41,005 nt of DNA from Rhodobacterales bacterium (GCA_026400325.1 JAPLPF010000117.1:1-41005); one strand, 5' to 3'. Counted from the stretch's first letter, positions 15,896 to 25,505 are shown. The notes: generated by a model not told the origin, from the letters alone. Made by a program: numbers and translations.

Positions 15896-16207
15896 ATGAA
15901 GACCCTCACCGCCTCTACGCTTTTCCTGCTTGCCATCCTTTCGGGGCCGGTCCTGGCCGAAACCCCGGTCAAGGCCACGCCCGCCGATGCGTGCCCGCTT
16001 GTCGGCCCCCTGACCGAAACCAGTGAAGACTGCGCATCCCTTCGCAACGCTTATCGGGTCGAAGTCAGCGCCTGCATGGACAAGATGCACGCAGATGCCG
16101 ATGCCCGGGCCGGGCGGAAAACCGACAGCAATTCTCATACCAGTCGGTCCCGGTTCGTGATCTGCGACAAGGGCGTTCGTGAAAAGATGGCGCAACTGGT
16201 CAACTGA
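15896..16207 (+). CDS. Small secreted protein with four cysteines, unknown function
   Basis: The 103-residue product has a clean signal peptide (MKTLTASTLFLLAILSGPVLAE). The mature part of about 82 residues has four Cys (DACPL, EDCAS, SACMD, VICDK), enough for two disulfides in the periplasm. I do not recognise the family. CGGAG lies ten bases before ATG 15896. It stands 76 bp before the PLP decarboxylase on the same strand, behind the repeat-containing promoter, so the two are probably one transcript. A periplasmic binding or accessory role is possible, but nothing in the sequence shows it. Confidence 0.72.
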   Translation: MKTLTASTLFLLAILSGPVLAETPVKATPADACPLVGPLTETSEDCASLRNAYRVEVSACMDKMHADADARAGRKTDSNSHTSRSRFVICDKGVREKMAQLVN

Positions 16208-16283
16208 CCGTCTTGCGACCGGTTTTCGGGGCAGGCTCGCCTCTGCCCCGATCCATTTTCCTATCCATTTGGAGGACGAATTG

Positions 16284-17465
16284 ATGACACATGCCTTTCC
16301 GCGGGGGCCGTCGCTGCACCGGTCGCTGAATGACGAGCTTCTTGATCGGCTGCTGGAGACCGAAGGCCGCATGCGTGCCGCCCACCAGACGCATCTTGGC
16401 TATCCCTACAACCTGTCCTTCGGGCCCGGGGTGCCTGCCACCTTGCAGCACTTTCTGATCAACAACCTGGGCGACCCCTATGTCGGATCGCACTACGCCT
16501 CCGAGGTTTGTGGGCTGGAGCGCGAGGCCGTGTCCTGGCTGATGCGCCTCTGGGGCTGTCAGACCACCGGTGACTATTGGGGCACGATCGGCGCCAGCGG
16601 GACCGAGGGCAACATCTGGGGCATCTACCTTGGCCGCGAAGCCCTGCCGGATGCGGTGCTGATCCACAGCGCCGACGCGCATTATTCGATCCCGAAGGCA
16701 GCCCGTATCCAGCGGATCGAGACCGTCGAAGTCGCGTCAAAGCCGCAAGGCGAGATCGACCTTGCCGCGCTTGAGGTGGCCCTTGCCGGACTGGCCGGGC
16801 GTCCGGTGATCCTTGCGCTGACCTGCGGCACCACGATGAAAGGCGCGCATGACGATATCGCCGGCGCCCTTGGCGTGCTTGACGCAGCAGGCTACGGCCC
16901 TGACAGGCGCTATGTCCATGTTGACGGGGCGCTGAACGCCATGGTGATCCCGTTCCTGAATGGTGCGCCCAACGCGATCCGACCGACCTTCGAGATGGAC
17001 ATCGACAGCATCTCGACCTCGGGTCACAAGATGATCGGCACACCGATGCCCTGCGGTGCGCTGGTCGCCCGCCGCGTGCATGTCGACCGCATCGCGCGCG
17101 CGGTCGCCTACCTCAAGTCGAACGACACCACGTTGATGGGATCGCGCAACGGGCATGCGGTCCTGTCGATCTGGGCACGCTTTTTCGGGCACGGTTACGG
17201 CGGCTTTGCGCATGACGCGCTGAGCTGTTCGCTGAGGGCACAATCCCTGGCCGAGCAGCTTCGCGCCAGCGGCCGTCCGGTCCTTTGCAACCCGCACGCG
17301 CTTACTGTTGTGTTCGACGAGCCTGGTGCCGAAATGGTTTCGCGGTATCAGCTGGCCTGCAACAAGGGGTTGGCCCATGCCATCGTCATGCCGAACGTGA
17401 CGGATGACCTGCTTGACAGGTTCGTGACCGATTACCTGAACTGGAGCAGGTGGGCAAAGGTTTGA
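16284..17465 (+). CDS. Histidine decarboxylase-like PLP-dependent (group II) decarboxylase
   Basis: The 393-residue protein has the features of bacterial PLP histidine decarboxylases: YPYNLSFG and NNLGDPYVGSHYA near the N terminus, GASGTEGNIWG, DAHYSIPKAARI with the His that stacks on the cofactor, YVHVDGALNAM with the Asp, and STSGHKMIGTPMPCG with the Schiff-base Lys249. It should turn an amino acid into its amine and CO2 in the cytoplasm. Histidine is the best guess; related enzymes use serine or other acids. GGAGG lies upstream of ATG 16284. With the permease and LysE exporter under similar promoters, an amine- or acid-handling module is plausible. Confidence 0.85.
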   Translation: MTHAFPRGPSLHRSLNDELLDRLLETEGRMRAAHQTHLGYPYNLSFGPGVPATLQHFLINNLGDPYVGSHYASEVCGLEREAVSWLMRLWGCQTTGDYWGTIGASGTEGNIWGIYLGREALPDAVLIHSADAHYSIPKAARIQRIETVEVASKPQGEIDLAALEVALAGLAGRPVILALTCGTTMKGAHDDIAGALGVLDAAGYGPDRRYVHVDGALNAMVIPFLNGAPNAIRPTFEMDIDSISTSGHKMIGTPMPCGALVARRVHVDRIARAVAYLKSNDTTLMGSRNGHAVLSIWARFFGHGYGGFAHDALSCSLRAQSLAEQLRASGRPVLCNPHALTVVFDEPGAEMVSRYQLACNKGLAHAIVMPNVTDDLLDRFVTDYLNWSRWAKV

Positions 17466-17536
17466 GGAGTCCAGCCGGGATGGCCGGTCTGCAAGGCCTG
17501 TTGAAGGGACAGGCAGGACCTGGCCCCGCAAATCAA

Positions 17537-17566
17537 GGCGGTCGGTTCCCGACCGCCTCCATTTGA
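17537..17566 (+). terminator. Rho-independent terminator after the decarboxylase gene
   Basis: GGCGGTCGG, a TTC loop and CCGACCGCC make a perfect 9-bp stem, followed by TCCATTTG. It closes the secreted protein-decarboxylase transcript and marks the right edge of the repeat-controlled region. Confidence 0.75.
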
Positions 17567-17598
17567 CCCCGGCCCTTGCAGCCGTTACCATTCCGTAC

Positions 17599-18033
17599 AT
17601 GAAACCCGGTCCCGTCCTCACCGCCACGCAGGCTCTCCGCGAAACCGGGGTTCGCGTCACACGCCAGCGCGAGACGCTTCTGAAAGTCCTCAGTGCGGCG
17701 GAAGATCACCCCGATGCTGCCGAGTTGCACCGGCGCGCCAGAACTCTGGATGACAGCCTGTCGCTTGCCACCGTCTATCGCACCCTTTCAGTCCTGGAAC
17801 GTGAGGGTGTGGTGCTGCGGCTTGCGCTGGAAAACGGCGGCGCACGTTTCGAGGTGGCCGATGCACCCCACCACGACCACATCGTTGACGTTGAAACGGG
17901 CGGGATCATCGAATTCCGTTCCGAAAAGATCGAACAGCTTCAGCGCGAGATTGCCGCCGAGATGGGCTATGACATCGTCCACCACCGGCTGGAGCTTTAC
18001 TGCCGGAAGAAACCCGGGCCAGATCAGACCTGA
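17599..18033 (+). CDS. Fur-family metal-responsive transcriptional regulator
   Basis: The 144-residue protein has the Fur winged helix (RVTRQRETLLKVLSAAEDHPDAAELHRRA, then SLATVYRTLSVLEREGVV) and the metal-binding dimer half (FEVADAPHHDHIVDVETGGIIEF). It lacks the CxxC zinc pairs of Zur and PerR, which fits iron-type Fur or the Mur group of alphaproteobacteria. It should bind DNA in complex with Fe(II) or Mn(II) and repress metal-uptake genes. ATG 17599 gives the natural N terminus MKPGPVLTATQALRETG. Its last ten bases overlap the convergent ptsP gene. Confidence 0.88.
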   Translation: MKPGPVLTATQALRETGVRVTRQRETLLKVLSAAEDHPDAAELHRRARTLDDSLSLATVYRTLSVLEREGVVLRLALENGGARFEVADAPHHDHIVDVETGGIIEFRSEKIEQLQREIAAEMGYDIVHHRLELYCRKKPGPDQT

Positions 18034-20273
18034 TCAGTCTGCCCCGACAGCCATTCCATAAGATGCGGTCGGGCACTCTCTGCCCCTTCTGCACGCGCGG
18101 CGTCGATCACCGCCCGCGCGTCGACCAGGCTGACCCGGCGGATCAACGCCTTGACTGGCCCGACCGAGGCCGGGCGCATCGACAGCGTGCGAAACCCGAT
18201 GGCCGCAAGGGCCAGCGCCTCGATCGGGCGGCCGGCGTCTTCGCCACAGAAGGAAAGTGGCGTTCCCGTTTCGGCGCAGCGGGCGACGATCTGTTCCAGA
18301 AACCCAAGGAATGACAGGTTGAGCGTGTCATAGCGACGGCGCACAAGTTCATTCTCGCGGTCGGCGGCGAAGAAGAATTGCTTTAAATCATTGCCGCCGA
18401 CACTGACGAAATCGGTCAATTCATAGAATGCCCTTGGCGCGAAGGCGAGGCTGGGCGTCTCCAGCATCGCGCCGATCTCGATCCGCTCGGGCACCGGGTG
18501 GCCCAGTGATTTCTCGCGGTGAAGCTCGCGCAGGGCGTGGCTGCGGGCGGCCTGAAACTCGCTCATCTCGGTGATGAGGGGGAACATGATCGTCAGCGGC
18601 CTTCCGTTGGCTGCGCGGATCAGCGCCTGGATCTGCATCCGCAGCACGCCGGGCTTGTCCAGACCGACCCGCACTGCCCGCCAGCCCATCGCAGGGTTCG
18701 GCTCGTCCTGCGGCTTCATGTCGGGAAGCACCTTTTCCGACCCGATGTCGAGGGTGCGGAAGGCGACGCGCTTGCCCTTGGCGGCATCCATCACCCGCGC
18801 GTAAAGTCTGGCAAGCTCGGATCGCTTGGGCATCTGGGATCGGACAAGGAACTGCAACTCGGTGCGGAAAAGGCCCACCCCTTCGGCACCCGAGCCTTCA
18901 AGGCTGGGCAGATCCGCCATCAGGCCCGCGTTCATGTGCAGCGCAACCGTGCTGCCACAGGTTGCCGTCGCGTCCAGCCCCCGCAGCGAGGCATAGCGCT
19001 TCTGCGCCTCGGCCTGCATGGCGATCTTGTCGCGAAAGGCGCGGGCGACGGTTTCCTCGGGGCGGAGGTGCACGATGCCCTGATCCCCGTCGACAAGGAT
19101 CGCGTCACCGTTCAACGCCTCGGCGGTGATGCGTTCGGTGCTGATCACCAGGGGAATGGCAAGGGCACGGGCAACAACAGCGGCATGGCTGCCGACGCTG
19201 CCTTCGTCCAGAACCACGCCTTTCAGCTTGCGGCCATATTCCAGCAGTTCAGCGGGGCCGATGTTGCGGGCGACAAGGACCGGATTTTCCGGCATCTCGG
19301 CCCCGGTGTCACGGCCCTGGCCGGTCAGGATGCGCAGAAGGCGGTTGGAAAGGTCGTCAAGGTCGGACAGGCGTTCGCGCAGATAGGCGTCGGGCACCTG
19401 TTCAAGACGTGCCCGCGCGGCCCCCTGTTCCTTTTCGACGGCAGCCTCGGCCGAGAGGCCGCGCATGATGTCTTCCTCCATCCGGCGCAGCCAGCCGCGC
19501 GAATGGGCGAACATCCGATAGGCCTCGAGCACGGCTTTCTGGTCCTTGTCCAGACTTTCGACAGACAGCAGGTCATCCACCGATACGCGAAGCTGCCCGA
19601 CGGCGTCGCGGATGCGGTCGATCTCGGTCAGGGGGTCGTCGGCCACCGGGTTGGTGATGACGACGCGGGGTTCATGGAGCCAGACGCGGCCCTCGGCGGC
19701 GCCCTCCTGCCCGGAACTTCCGCGCAGCATGACCGGCTGCTTGTGCAGCGCTCGCATCCCGCCTTCGTCGCTGGTGAAGGCGCCAAGCTCGGTCATCTCG
19801 GCCAGAACCATAGCCACCACATCAAGGGCGTAGATGTCATCTTCGGAAAACTGGCGGGCGATTTTCGACTGCACGACCAGCACGCCCAGCTTTTCGCCCA
19901 CCCGCTGGATCGGCACGCCAAGGAACGAGGAGAACAGCTCCTCCCCCGTTTCCGGCATGTATCGAAAGCCCTTTTCACTCGGCGCATCGGCGGTGTTGAT
20001 CGGCTGGCCTGACCGGGCGACGCGACCCACGAGGCCTTCGCCCAGCTTCATCCGGGTCTTGTGGACGGCTTCCCGCTTCAGCCCTTCGGTCGCGCAAAGC
20101 TCCAGCGTTTCGGGGTCGCGGAAAAGGTAGATCGAGCAAACCTCGGTGCCCATGCTGTCGGCGATGATGTGGGTGATCTGATCCAGCCGGTCCTGACCCT
20201 TGCCGGGCACGGCAAGGCTGTCGCGCAGGCGGCGCAGAAGCTTGCGACTGTCGCTTTCGGTCCGTTCGGGCAT
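18024..20273 (-). CDS. ptsP: Phosphoenolpyruvate-protein phosphotransferase of the nitrogen PTS (EI-Ntr)
   Basis: The 749-residue protein opens with a GAF domain (residues about 20-160: QITHIIADSMGTEVCSIYLF, then GLVGRVARSGQPINTADAP). The PTS enzyme I parts follow: an N-terminal HPr-binding helical domain, GSVGSHAAVVARALAIPLV with the phospho-accepting His, GLFRTELQFLVRSQMP, and the PEP-binding barrel ending in FVSVGGNDLKQFFFAADR and SFCGEDAGRP. It moves phosphate from PEP to NPr and EIIA-Ntr, linking carbon, nitrogen and potassium status. The full family length is present. It lies downstream of lysC and an amidohydrolase gene on the same strand; the lysC-ptsP neighbourhood is common in alphaproteobacteria. 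Confidence 0.94.
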   Translation of the reverse strand: MPERTESDSRKLLRRLRDSLAVPGKGQDRLDQITHIIADSMGTEVCSIYLFRDPETLELCATEGLKREAVHKTRMKLGEGLVGRVARSGQPINTADAPSEKGFRYMPETGEELFSSFLGVPIQRVGEKLGVLVVQSKIARQFSEDDIYALDVVAMVLAEMTELGAFTSDEGGMRALHKQPVMLRGSSGQEGAAEGRVWLHEPRVVITNPVADDPLTEIDRIRDAVGQLRVSVDDLLSVESLDKDQKAVLEAYRMFAHSRGWLRRMEEDIMRGLSAEAAVEKEQGAARARLEQVPDAYLRERLSDLDDLSNRLLRILTGQGRDTGAEMPENPVLVARNIGPAELLEYGRKLKGVVLDEGSVGSHAAVVARALAIPLVISTERITAEALNGDAILVDGDQGIVHLRPEETVARAFRDKIAMQAEAQKRYASLRGLDATATCGSTVALHMNAGLMADLPSLEGSGAEGVGLFRTELQFLVRSQMPKRSELARLYARVMDAAKGKRVAFRTLDIGSEKVLPDMKPQDEPNPAMGWRAVRVGLDKPGVLRMQIQALIRAANGRPLTIMFPLITEMSEFQAARSHALRELHREKSLGHPVPERIEIGAMLETPSLAFAPRAFYELTDFVSVGGNDLKQFFFAADRENELVRRRYDTLNLSFLGFLEQIVARCAETGTPLSFCGEDAGRPIEALALAAIGFRTLSMRPASVGPVKALIRRVSLVDARAVIDAARAEGAESARPHLMEWLSGQTDQV

Positions 20274-20416
20274 CGGCCCCCCATTCTATGCGGGTGATCC
20301 ACCTATAGGCGACTTGGCCCGGGATGGGGAGAGGCTTTACAACAGAACCCCGACCATCGCAGTCGTCAAGACCGCTTCGGTCCGCGTGCTGCGCGCGGAC
20401 TGCTGTGCGGCGCGAT

Positions 20417-21991
20417 TCACGATTCCGGCGGCGTCATCGTGTCATCTCCTACACCCTTGTGCATGAAGGCGGGCAGAATCTCGGGCATCTTGTCGGCGGC
20501 GAGGGCAGAGACAAAGACCGTGTCGCCCTTTGCGGCAATGAAATCCGCCTTTGCCGCAGATCGAAGGTCGGGCTGGGTCATGAGGTCGTGCCCAGCCCCG
20601 GCGAGGATGCGGGCAGTGGCCAGCGACGCCTTGTCCCCGATCGACATACCGCCGCACGCCGTTACCGGCCAGGTGTGCAGACTGACGCCCAGGGGCAGTG
20701 TGGGCCAGCCGAAAAGCCCGGTAGGAACGACCCAGCTGATATCCCCCACATCCGTCGATCCGCCCGCAGTGATCTCGCCCAGGATCGGCAGCACCTGTTT
20801 CGCCATGCCTTTTTCCGGCAGGCCCATCTGGGCCTGGCACGCACGGGCAAAGTCCTGCTCGTCATCGGTCCAGTCAAGGCCTTCCGCGCTCATGTGGGCG
20901 TGGATTCCGTTGATCAGTGCGCTGTTCGGCAACAGGTCCCAGACCCCGAAGAACAGGTCGAATTCCGCTTTGGTCTGGGTTGCCATTGCGGCACCATCGG
21001 CAATCTGGCGCACCCATTCCGTCATGGCAGAGACCTTGGGGCGGTCCTTGTCCCGGATCATCATCCAGACCTGCGCGAAGTCGGGCACCACGTTGGGCGC
21101 CACACCTGCGGCTTCGAAGATGTAGTGCAGGCGCGCGGTCGGCAGCACATGCTCACGCATTTGGTCGACGGCATGGCCGAAGACCTCGGCCGCATCCAGC
21201 GCCGACCGTCCATCCCATGGTGTGTTGCCTGCATGCGCCGTGCGGCCGCGGAAGGTAACTCGGATCCCGTCATTGGCGGCCGTCCGGACTGCTCCAGTTG
21301 CTGCGACAGGGGCCGGATGCCAGGCCAGAGCGACGTCCACATCGTCAAAGAGGCCGTCGCGAACCATATAGGGTTTGACGCCCTGTGACTCTTCGGATGC
21401 GCAGCCATGGACGCGGATCGTTCCCGCTGTCCCGTCGAGCAGCATCATCCGCTTCAGCGCGAGGGCCGCACCGGTGCAGCCGGCACCAATCAGATTGTGA
21501 CCACAGGCATGGCCCACCTCAACACCGGTCGGACCCGGAGCCGGACGGGCTTCCGCCGCATTGCCAAGGCCGGGCAGGGCGTCATATTCGGGCAAGTAGG
21601 CGATCACCGGCCCACCGGAACCTTGCGTCCATTCCGCGATGAAGGCTGTCGGATAGCCCGAGGTGTTCCGGCTGGTGATCGCAAACCCCTCGGCTTCCAG
21701 TTCCCGAAGGTGGATTGCGTGGGATTTCATCTCTTGCCTGGAAAGCTCGGCGTTTTCCCAGACCTCCCGCGAGATGCGAAGGATTGCCTGCTCTACTTCG
21801 GCGACGGCCGCTCTGGCACCTGCGGCCGATGGCGGCGGGACCTGCGGCACCGCAGTGGTCGAAGCGGTTTCTGCCAGCGCCAGCATGGCCGATCCGGGGG
21901 CGACAAGCGCACTCAGGGTGCCAGTCGCGCCTGCAAGAACGATGTCGCGACGGGTCGGACCACTGCGAAAAGGTCGATTGGAACTGTCCAT
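20417..21991 (-). CDS. M20-family amidohydrolase (AbgB-like) with twin-arginine signal
   Basis: ATG 21991, after GGAGAGC, gives 524 residues. The N terminus GPTRRDIVLAGATGTLSALVAPGSAMLAL is a twin-arginine type signal, suggesting export of the folded, metal-loaded enzyme. The M20 features follow: VEVGHACGHNLIGAG with metal-binding His residues, GCASEESQGVKPYMV with the catalytic Glu region, and TFRGRTAHAGNTPWDGRSALDA in the dimer domain. The closest known group is p-aminobenzoyl-glutamate hydrolase subunit B and indole-acetyl-amino-acid hydrolases, which cleave N-acyl amino acids. The exact substrate is unknown. Confidence 0.86.
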   Translation of the reverse strand: MDSSNRPFRSGPTRRDIVLAGATGTLSALVAPGSAMLALAETASTTAVPQVPPPSAAGARAAVAEVEQAILRISREVWENAELSRQEMKSHAIHLRELEAEGFAITSRNTSGYPTAFIAEWTQGSGGPVIAYLPEYDALPGLGNAAEARPAPGPTGVEVGHACGHNLIGAGCTGAALALKRMMLLDGTAGTIRVHGCASEESQGVKPYMVRDGLFDDVDVALAWHPAPVAATGAVRTAANDGIRVTFRGRTAHAGNTPWDGRSALDAAEVFGHAVDQMREHVLPTARLHYIFEAAGVAPNVVPDFAQVWMMIRDKDRPKVSAMTEWVRQIADGAAMATQTKAEFDLFFGVWDLLPNSALINGIHAHMSAEGLDWTDDEQDFARACQAQMGLPEKGMAKQVLPILGEITAGGSTDVGDISWVVPTGLFGWPTLPLGVSLHTWPVTACGGMSIGDKASLATARILAGAGHDLMTQPDLRSAAKADFIAAKGDTVFVSALAADKMPEILPAFMHKGVGDDTMTPPES

Positions 21992-22145
21992 CGGAAGCTC
22001 TCCATTACTGCTGTCAAGACACCGTTGCCCGACCGCGCGAGGCGAGTCACGTCCTAATTTTCTTGGCAACGGCGCTGCGCAAGTGGTCTGGCGTTTTCGG
22101 TCAACCAGGGAAAGGTTGGGTGGCTTGAAGGCAGCGGACCGGCTG

Positions 22146-23402
22146 TCAGGCCTTCTCCAACTCGAAGGTGTCGTGTAGCGCCTGCACCGCCAGTTCCATG
22201 TACTTGCGGTCGATCAGGACGGAAATCTTGATCTCGGAGGTGGCGATGACCTTGATGTTCACGTTCTCGGCGGCGAGGGCCGAGAACATGCGGGCGGCGA
22301 CGCCCGCGTGGCTGCGCATGCCGATGCCGACGACCGAGACTTTGGCGACGTCGGTATCGGTCACGAGGTCGGCGTAGATGAATTTCCCGGCGTCGCGGGC
22401 GTCCTCGATGGCCTTTTTCGCGCGGGCGACCTGGTTGGTCGGGCAGGAAAACGTCATGTCGGTATAGGCATTCTTGTCGCCGGGGGCGTCGGTTTCACTG
22501 ATGTTCTGCACGATCATGTCGACGTTGACGCCCGCATCGGCGAGGGGCCCGAAGATCGCGGCGGCGATGCCGGGGCGGTCCTCGACGCGCAGCAGGGTCA
22601 TCTTCGCTTCATCGCGGCTGTAAGCCACGCCAGAGACGACTTTCGATTCCATGATTTCATCCTCGTCGCAGACCAGGGTTCCAGAGTTTTCGTCGGTATC
22701 TTCAAAGGAGGACAGCACCCGCAGCCGCACCTTGTAGCGCATCGCCAGTTCGACTGACCGGGTCTGCAGGACCTTGGCGCCGAGGGAGGCAAGCTCCAGC
22801 ATCTCCTCGAAGGCGATGCGGTCCAGCTTGCGGGCCTTGGGGCTGATGCGGGGGTCGGTGGTGTAGACGCCGTCCACGTCAGTATAGATGTCGCAGCGCT
22901 CAGCCGCGAAGGCGGCGGCGAAGGCGACGGCGGTGGTGTCACTGCCGCCCCGGCCAAGGGTGGTGATGCGGCCTTCGGGGCTGACGCCCTGGAAGCCCGC
23001 GACCACGGCGACCTTGAAGCCTTCGGCGAACTTGGCGTCGATGTTGGAGCGGGGAATGTCGACAAAGCGTGCGGCGGCATGGGCCGAGGTGGTCTGGATC
23101 GGCACCTGCCAGCCCTGCCAGCTGCGGGCGGGGATGTCCATTTCCTGCAAGGTGAGGGCCATCAGCCCGGCAGTGACATTCTCACCGCTGGAGACCACCG
23201 CGTCATATTCGCGGGCATCGTAAAGCGGCGAGGTGCTTTCGACCCAGCCCACAAGCTCGTTCGTCTTGCCGGACATGGCGCTGACGATGACGATGACGTC
23301 ATAGCCGCGCGCCACCTCACGCTTGACCTTTTCGGCAGCGTTGCGGATGCGCGCAAGGTCGGCCACCGAGGTGCCACCGAATTTCATCACCAGAAGCGGC
23401 AT
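22146..23402 (-). CDS. lysC: Aspartate kinase
   Basis: The 418-residue enzyme phosphorylates aspartate, the first step to lysine, threonine and methionine. MPLLVMKFGGTSVADLARIR is the kinase N terminus; GRGGSDTTAVAFAAAF and CDIYTDVDGVYTTDPR complete the catalytic domain. Two ACT domains follow (KMTLLRVEDRPGIAAAIFGPLADAGVNVDMIVQN and KVSVVGIGMRSHAGVAARMF), so feedback inhibition by lysine and threonine is expected. I chose ATG 23402; ATG 23405 just before it, after GGGGGG, is equally possible. It is the first gene of a minus-strand row with the amidohydrolase and ptsP. Confidence 0.95.
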   Translation of the reverse strand: MPLLVMKFGGTSVADLARIRNAAEKVKREVARGYDVIVIVSAMSGKTNELVGWVESTSPLYDAREYDAVVSSGENVTAGLMALTLQEMDIPARSWQGWQVPIQTTSAHAAARFVDIPRSNIDAKFAEGFKVAVVAGFQGVSPEGRITTLGRGGSDTTAVAFAAAFAAERCDIYTDVDGVYTTDPRISPKARKLDRIAFEEMLELASLGAKVLQTRSVELAMRYKVRLRVLSSFEDTDENSGTLVCDEDEIMESKVVSGVAYSRDEAKMTLLRVEDRPGIAAAIFGPLADAGVNVDMIVQNISETDAPGDKNAYTDMTFSCPTNQVARAKKAIEDARDAGKFIYADLVTDTDVAKVSVVGIGMRSHAGVAARMFSALAAENVNIKVIATSEIKISVLIDRKYMELAVQALHDTFELEKA

Positions 23403-23486
23403 CATCCCCCCGCACGTTGACGCGCGGTTCTTATGCGGGGGCCGGGATGGGTGCAAGAGGGAGAGGCGGGTTGCCTGACCACGGTG

Positions 23487-24749
23487 TCACAGCGCGCGCC
23501 AGCCGATGTCGCGGCGACAAAAGCCGTCCTGCCAGTCGATCTGCTCGACCATGGCATAGGCGGCGTCGCGCGCTTCGCCAAGGGTCGCGCCGCGGGCAGT
23601 GACGTTCAGGACGCGACCGCCGCTGGCAAGGATCGCGCCCTCGCGGGCAGCGGTGCCGGCGTGAAAGACCATGTGGCGGCTGTCTTCGGGCAATTCCGCA
23701 AGCCCGCGAATCTGGCTGCCCTTGGCGTAGGGGCCGGGGTAGCCGTTGGCGGCCATCACCACAGTCAGGGCGTGGTCATCGGCCCAGTTGACCTGCGCCT
23801 TGTCCAGCCGCCCCTCGGCCGTCGCCAACATCAGATCCAGCGCCTGCGCGCCAAGGCGCATCATCAGGACCTGCGTTTCGGGATCGCCGAAGCGGGCGTT
23901 GTATTCGACAAGGCGCGCGCGGCCGTCCTTGATCATGAGGCCAGCGTAGAGGACGCCGGAATAGGGCGTGCCGCGCCGGGCCATCTCGGCAATCGTGGGG
24001 AGGACGATTTCCGCCATCGCCTGCGCCTCGATCGCAGGCGTAAGGACCGGGGCGGGGGAATAGGCGCCCATGCCGCCGGTGTTCGGGCCGGTGTCGCCGT
24101 CGCCCACCCGCTTGTGGTCCTGCGCGGTGCCGACGGTCAGGGCGTGGATGCCGTCGGTGAGGATGAAGAGGCTGGCCTCTTCGCCGTCCATGAACTCCTC
24201 GATCACCACTTCGGCCCCGGCGGCACCGAAGGCACCGCCAAGGATGTCGTCGATGGCAGCAAGGGCTTCTGTTTCCGTCATGGCGACAATCACGCCTTTG
24301 CCCGCCGCCAATCCATCGGCCTTGACGACAATCGGCGCGCCAACGCGGCGGATGTAATCCTTGGCGGGGGCGGGATCGGAAAAGCGGGCCCAAGCGGCGG
24401 TTGGGGCGGCGCAGGCGTCGCAGACCTCTTTGGTGAATGCCTTCGAGGCCTCCAGCCGCGCGGAAGCGGCGCTGGGGCCGAAGGTCAGAAGGCCAGCCAA
24501 GCGGCAGGCGTCGGCAACCCCGGCGGCAAGGGGGGCCTCGGGGCCGATGATGACGAAGTCGATGGCGTTCTCTTCGCAGAAGGTCACCACCGTTCCGCCG
24601 TCAAGGATGTCGATGTCGGCGCATTCGGCCAGCATCGCGATCCCGGCGTTGCCAGGGGCCACAATGAGCCGGTCGGTCTTGGGGTTCTGCTTTACCGCCC
24701 AGGCCAGGGCATGTTCGCGGCCACCGGAGCCGAGGATGAGGATGTTCAT
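23487..24749 (-). CDS. purD: Phosphoribosylamine-glycine ligase (GARS)
   Basis: The 420-residue ATP-grasp enzyme makes glycinamide ribonucleotide in purine synthesis. MNILILGSGGREHALAWA is the typical start. IVVKADGLAAGKGVIVAM, EEFMDGEEASLFILTDG, DGDTGPNTGGMGAYSPAP and YNARFGDPETQVLM mark the ATP-grasp core. The length is standard. Its neighbours, a hypothetical gene and xseA pointing the other way, match a gene order I recall as frequent in Rhodobacteraceae. Confidence 0.96.
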   Translation of the reverse strand: MNILILGSGGREHALAWAVKQNPKTDRLIVAPGNAGIAMLAECADIDILDGGTVVTFCEENAIDFVIIGPEAPLAAGVADACRLAGLLTFGPSAASARLEASKAFTKEVCDACAAPTAAWARFSDPAPAKDYIRRVGAPIVVKADGLAAGKGVIVAMTETEALAAIDDILGGAFGAAGAEVVIEEFMDGEEASLFILTDGIHALTVGTAQDHKRVGDGDTGPNTGGMGAYSPAPVLTPAIEAQAMAEIVLPTIAEMARRGTPYSGVLYAGLMIKDGRARLVEYNARFGDPETQVLMMRLGAQALDLMLATAEGRLDKAQVNWADDHALTVVMAANGYPGPYAKGSQIRGLAELPEDSRHMVFHAGTAAREGAILASGGRVLNVTARGATLGEARDAAYAMVEQIDWQDGFCRRDIGWRAL

Positions 24750-24869
24750 GGCAGCGCCCCCGGAGTTGACCCGTCGAAGGGCGTCATAGGGAGCAGGCGC
24801 TTAAGTGGCAAGGGGCGTGGGTTTGTAGTAAGGTGCTTGGGCGTTGCCTGATCAGGAGCGATTTGAGCC

Positions 24870-25505
24870 ATGCCTTTGAGCGATCCGAAGCTTTGGAACG
24901 TAATCAGGACTTGGCCGCTGCCGGTTTCCGAGGTGCAGCGCTGGCGCCGAAAGTCGCCCACGCGCCTTACTTTCGCTCAGAGTTTGGCAGAAGATGGTCC
25001 CCTGTTGCGTTCGAGTGCCGATGGCGTGGGGGCCGAGTACCGCCGTTGGCTTTACCTTTGCGCTCTTCATAGTCGGCGATTGCAGGGATCGGATTGGATG
25101 GCGACGGCCGAGAGGCAGCACCGACAGGACCCCCCAAATTGGCAAAGGCTGCTGGACGGCCCTCTGGCGGGAGTAGAGATGGCCGATCCGGTCCGGCGCG
25201 ACCCGGAAAATGATGCGGACTATGCCGAAACGCTGGCGCTTTACGCACAAGCCTTTCCAGAGGGAATGGTGTTCGGCAAGGCATGGCCGGCGCCTTGGCA
25301 GGACACGGTCGCTCGGGGTTATGTTCCGAAACTGGTGTTTGGTGCGTTTTGCGGCGGATTGGCACTCTTTTTTTCGGGCGAGTGGGGGTTCCTGTCCGCC
25401 GGGTGGGTGCAGCCGGTCGGCATGATCCTGTTTGGTTTCAGTTTGTTTGGGTTCCTTGCCTTGGACTGGATGATGCCTTGGCGGAATGACGACAACGGCT
25501 ATTAG
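24870..25505 (+). CDS. Hypothetical protein with two C-terminal membrane segments
   Basis: The 211-residue product matches no family I know. The first 150 residues are soluble and rich in Trp and Arg (MPLSDPKLWNVIRTWPLPVSEVQRWRRK). Two membrane segments lie near the C terminus (LVFGAFCGGLALFFSGEWGFL and PVGMILFGFSLFGFLALDWMMPW). AGGAG lies 11 bases before the ATG. Base composition is somewhat lower in GC than in purD and xseA. It diverges from purD over 120 bp and lies 60 bp before xseA on the same strand. Confidence 0.7.
   Translation: MPLSDPKLWNVIRTWPLPVSEVQRWRRKSPTRLTFAQSLAEDGPLLRSSADGVGAEYRRWLYLCALHSRRLQGSDWMATAERQHRQDPPNWQRLLDGPLAGVEMADPVRRDPENDADYAETLALYAQAFPEGMVFGKAWPAPWQDTVARGYVPKLVFGAFCGGLALFFSGEWGFLSAGWVQPVGMILFGFSLFGFLALDWMMPWRNDDNGY

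Noticed and set aside
18519-20012. 497-residue plus-strand ORF inside ptsP
   Set aside because: It lies wholly opposite the conserved PtsP frame and its composition is typical of antisense translation.
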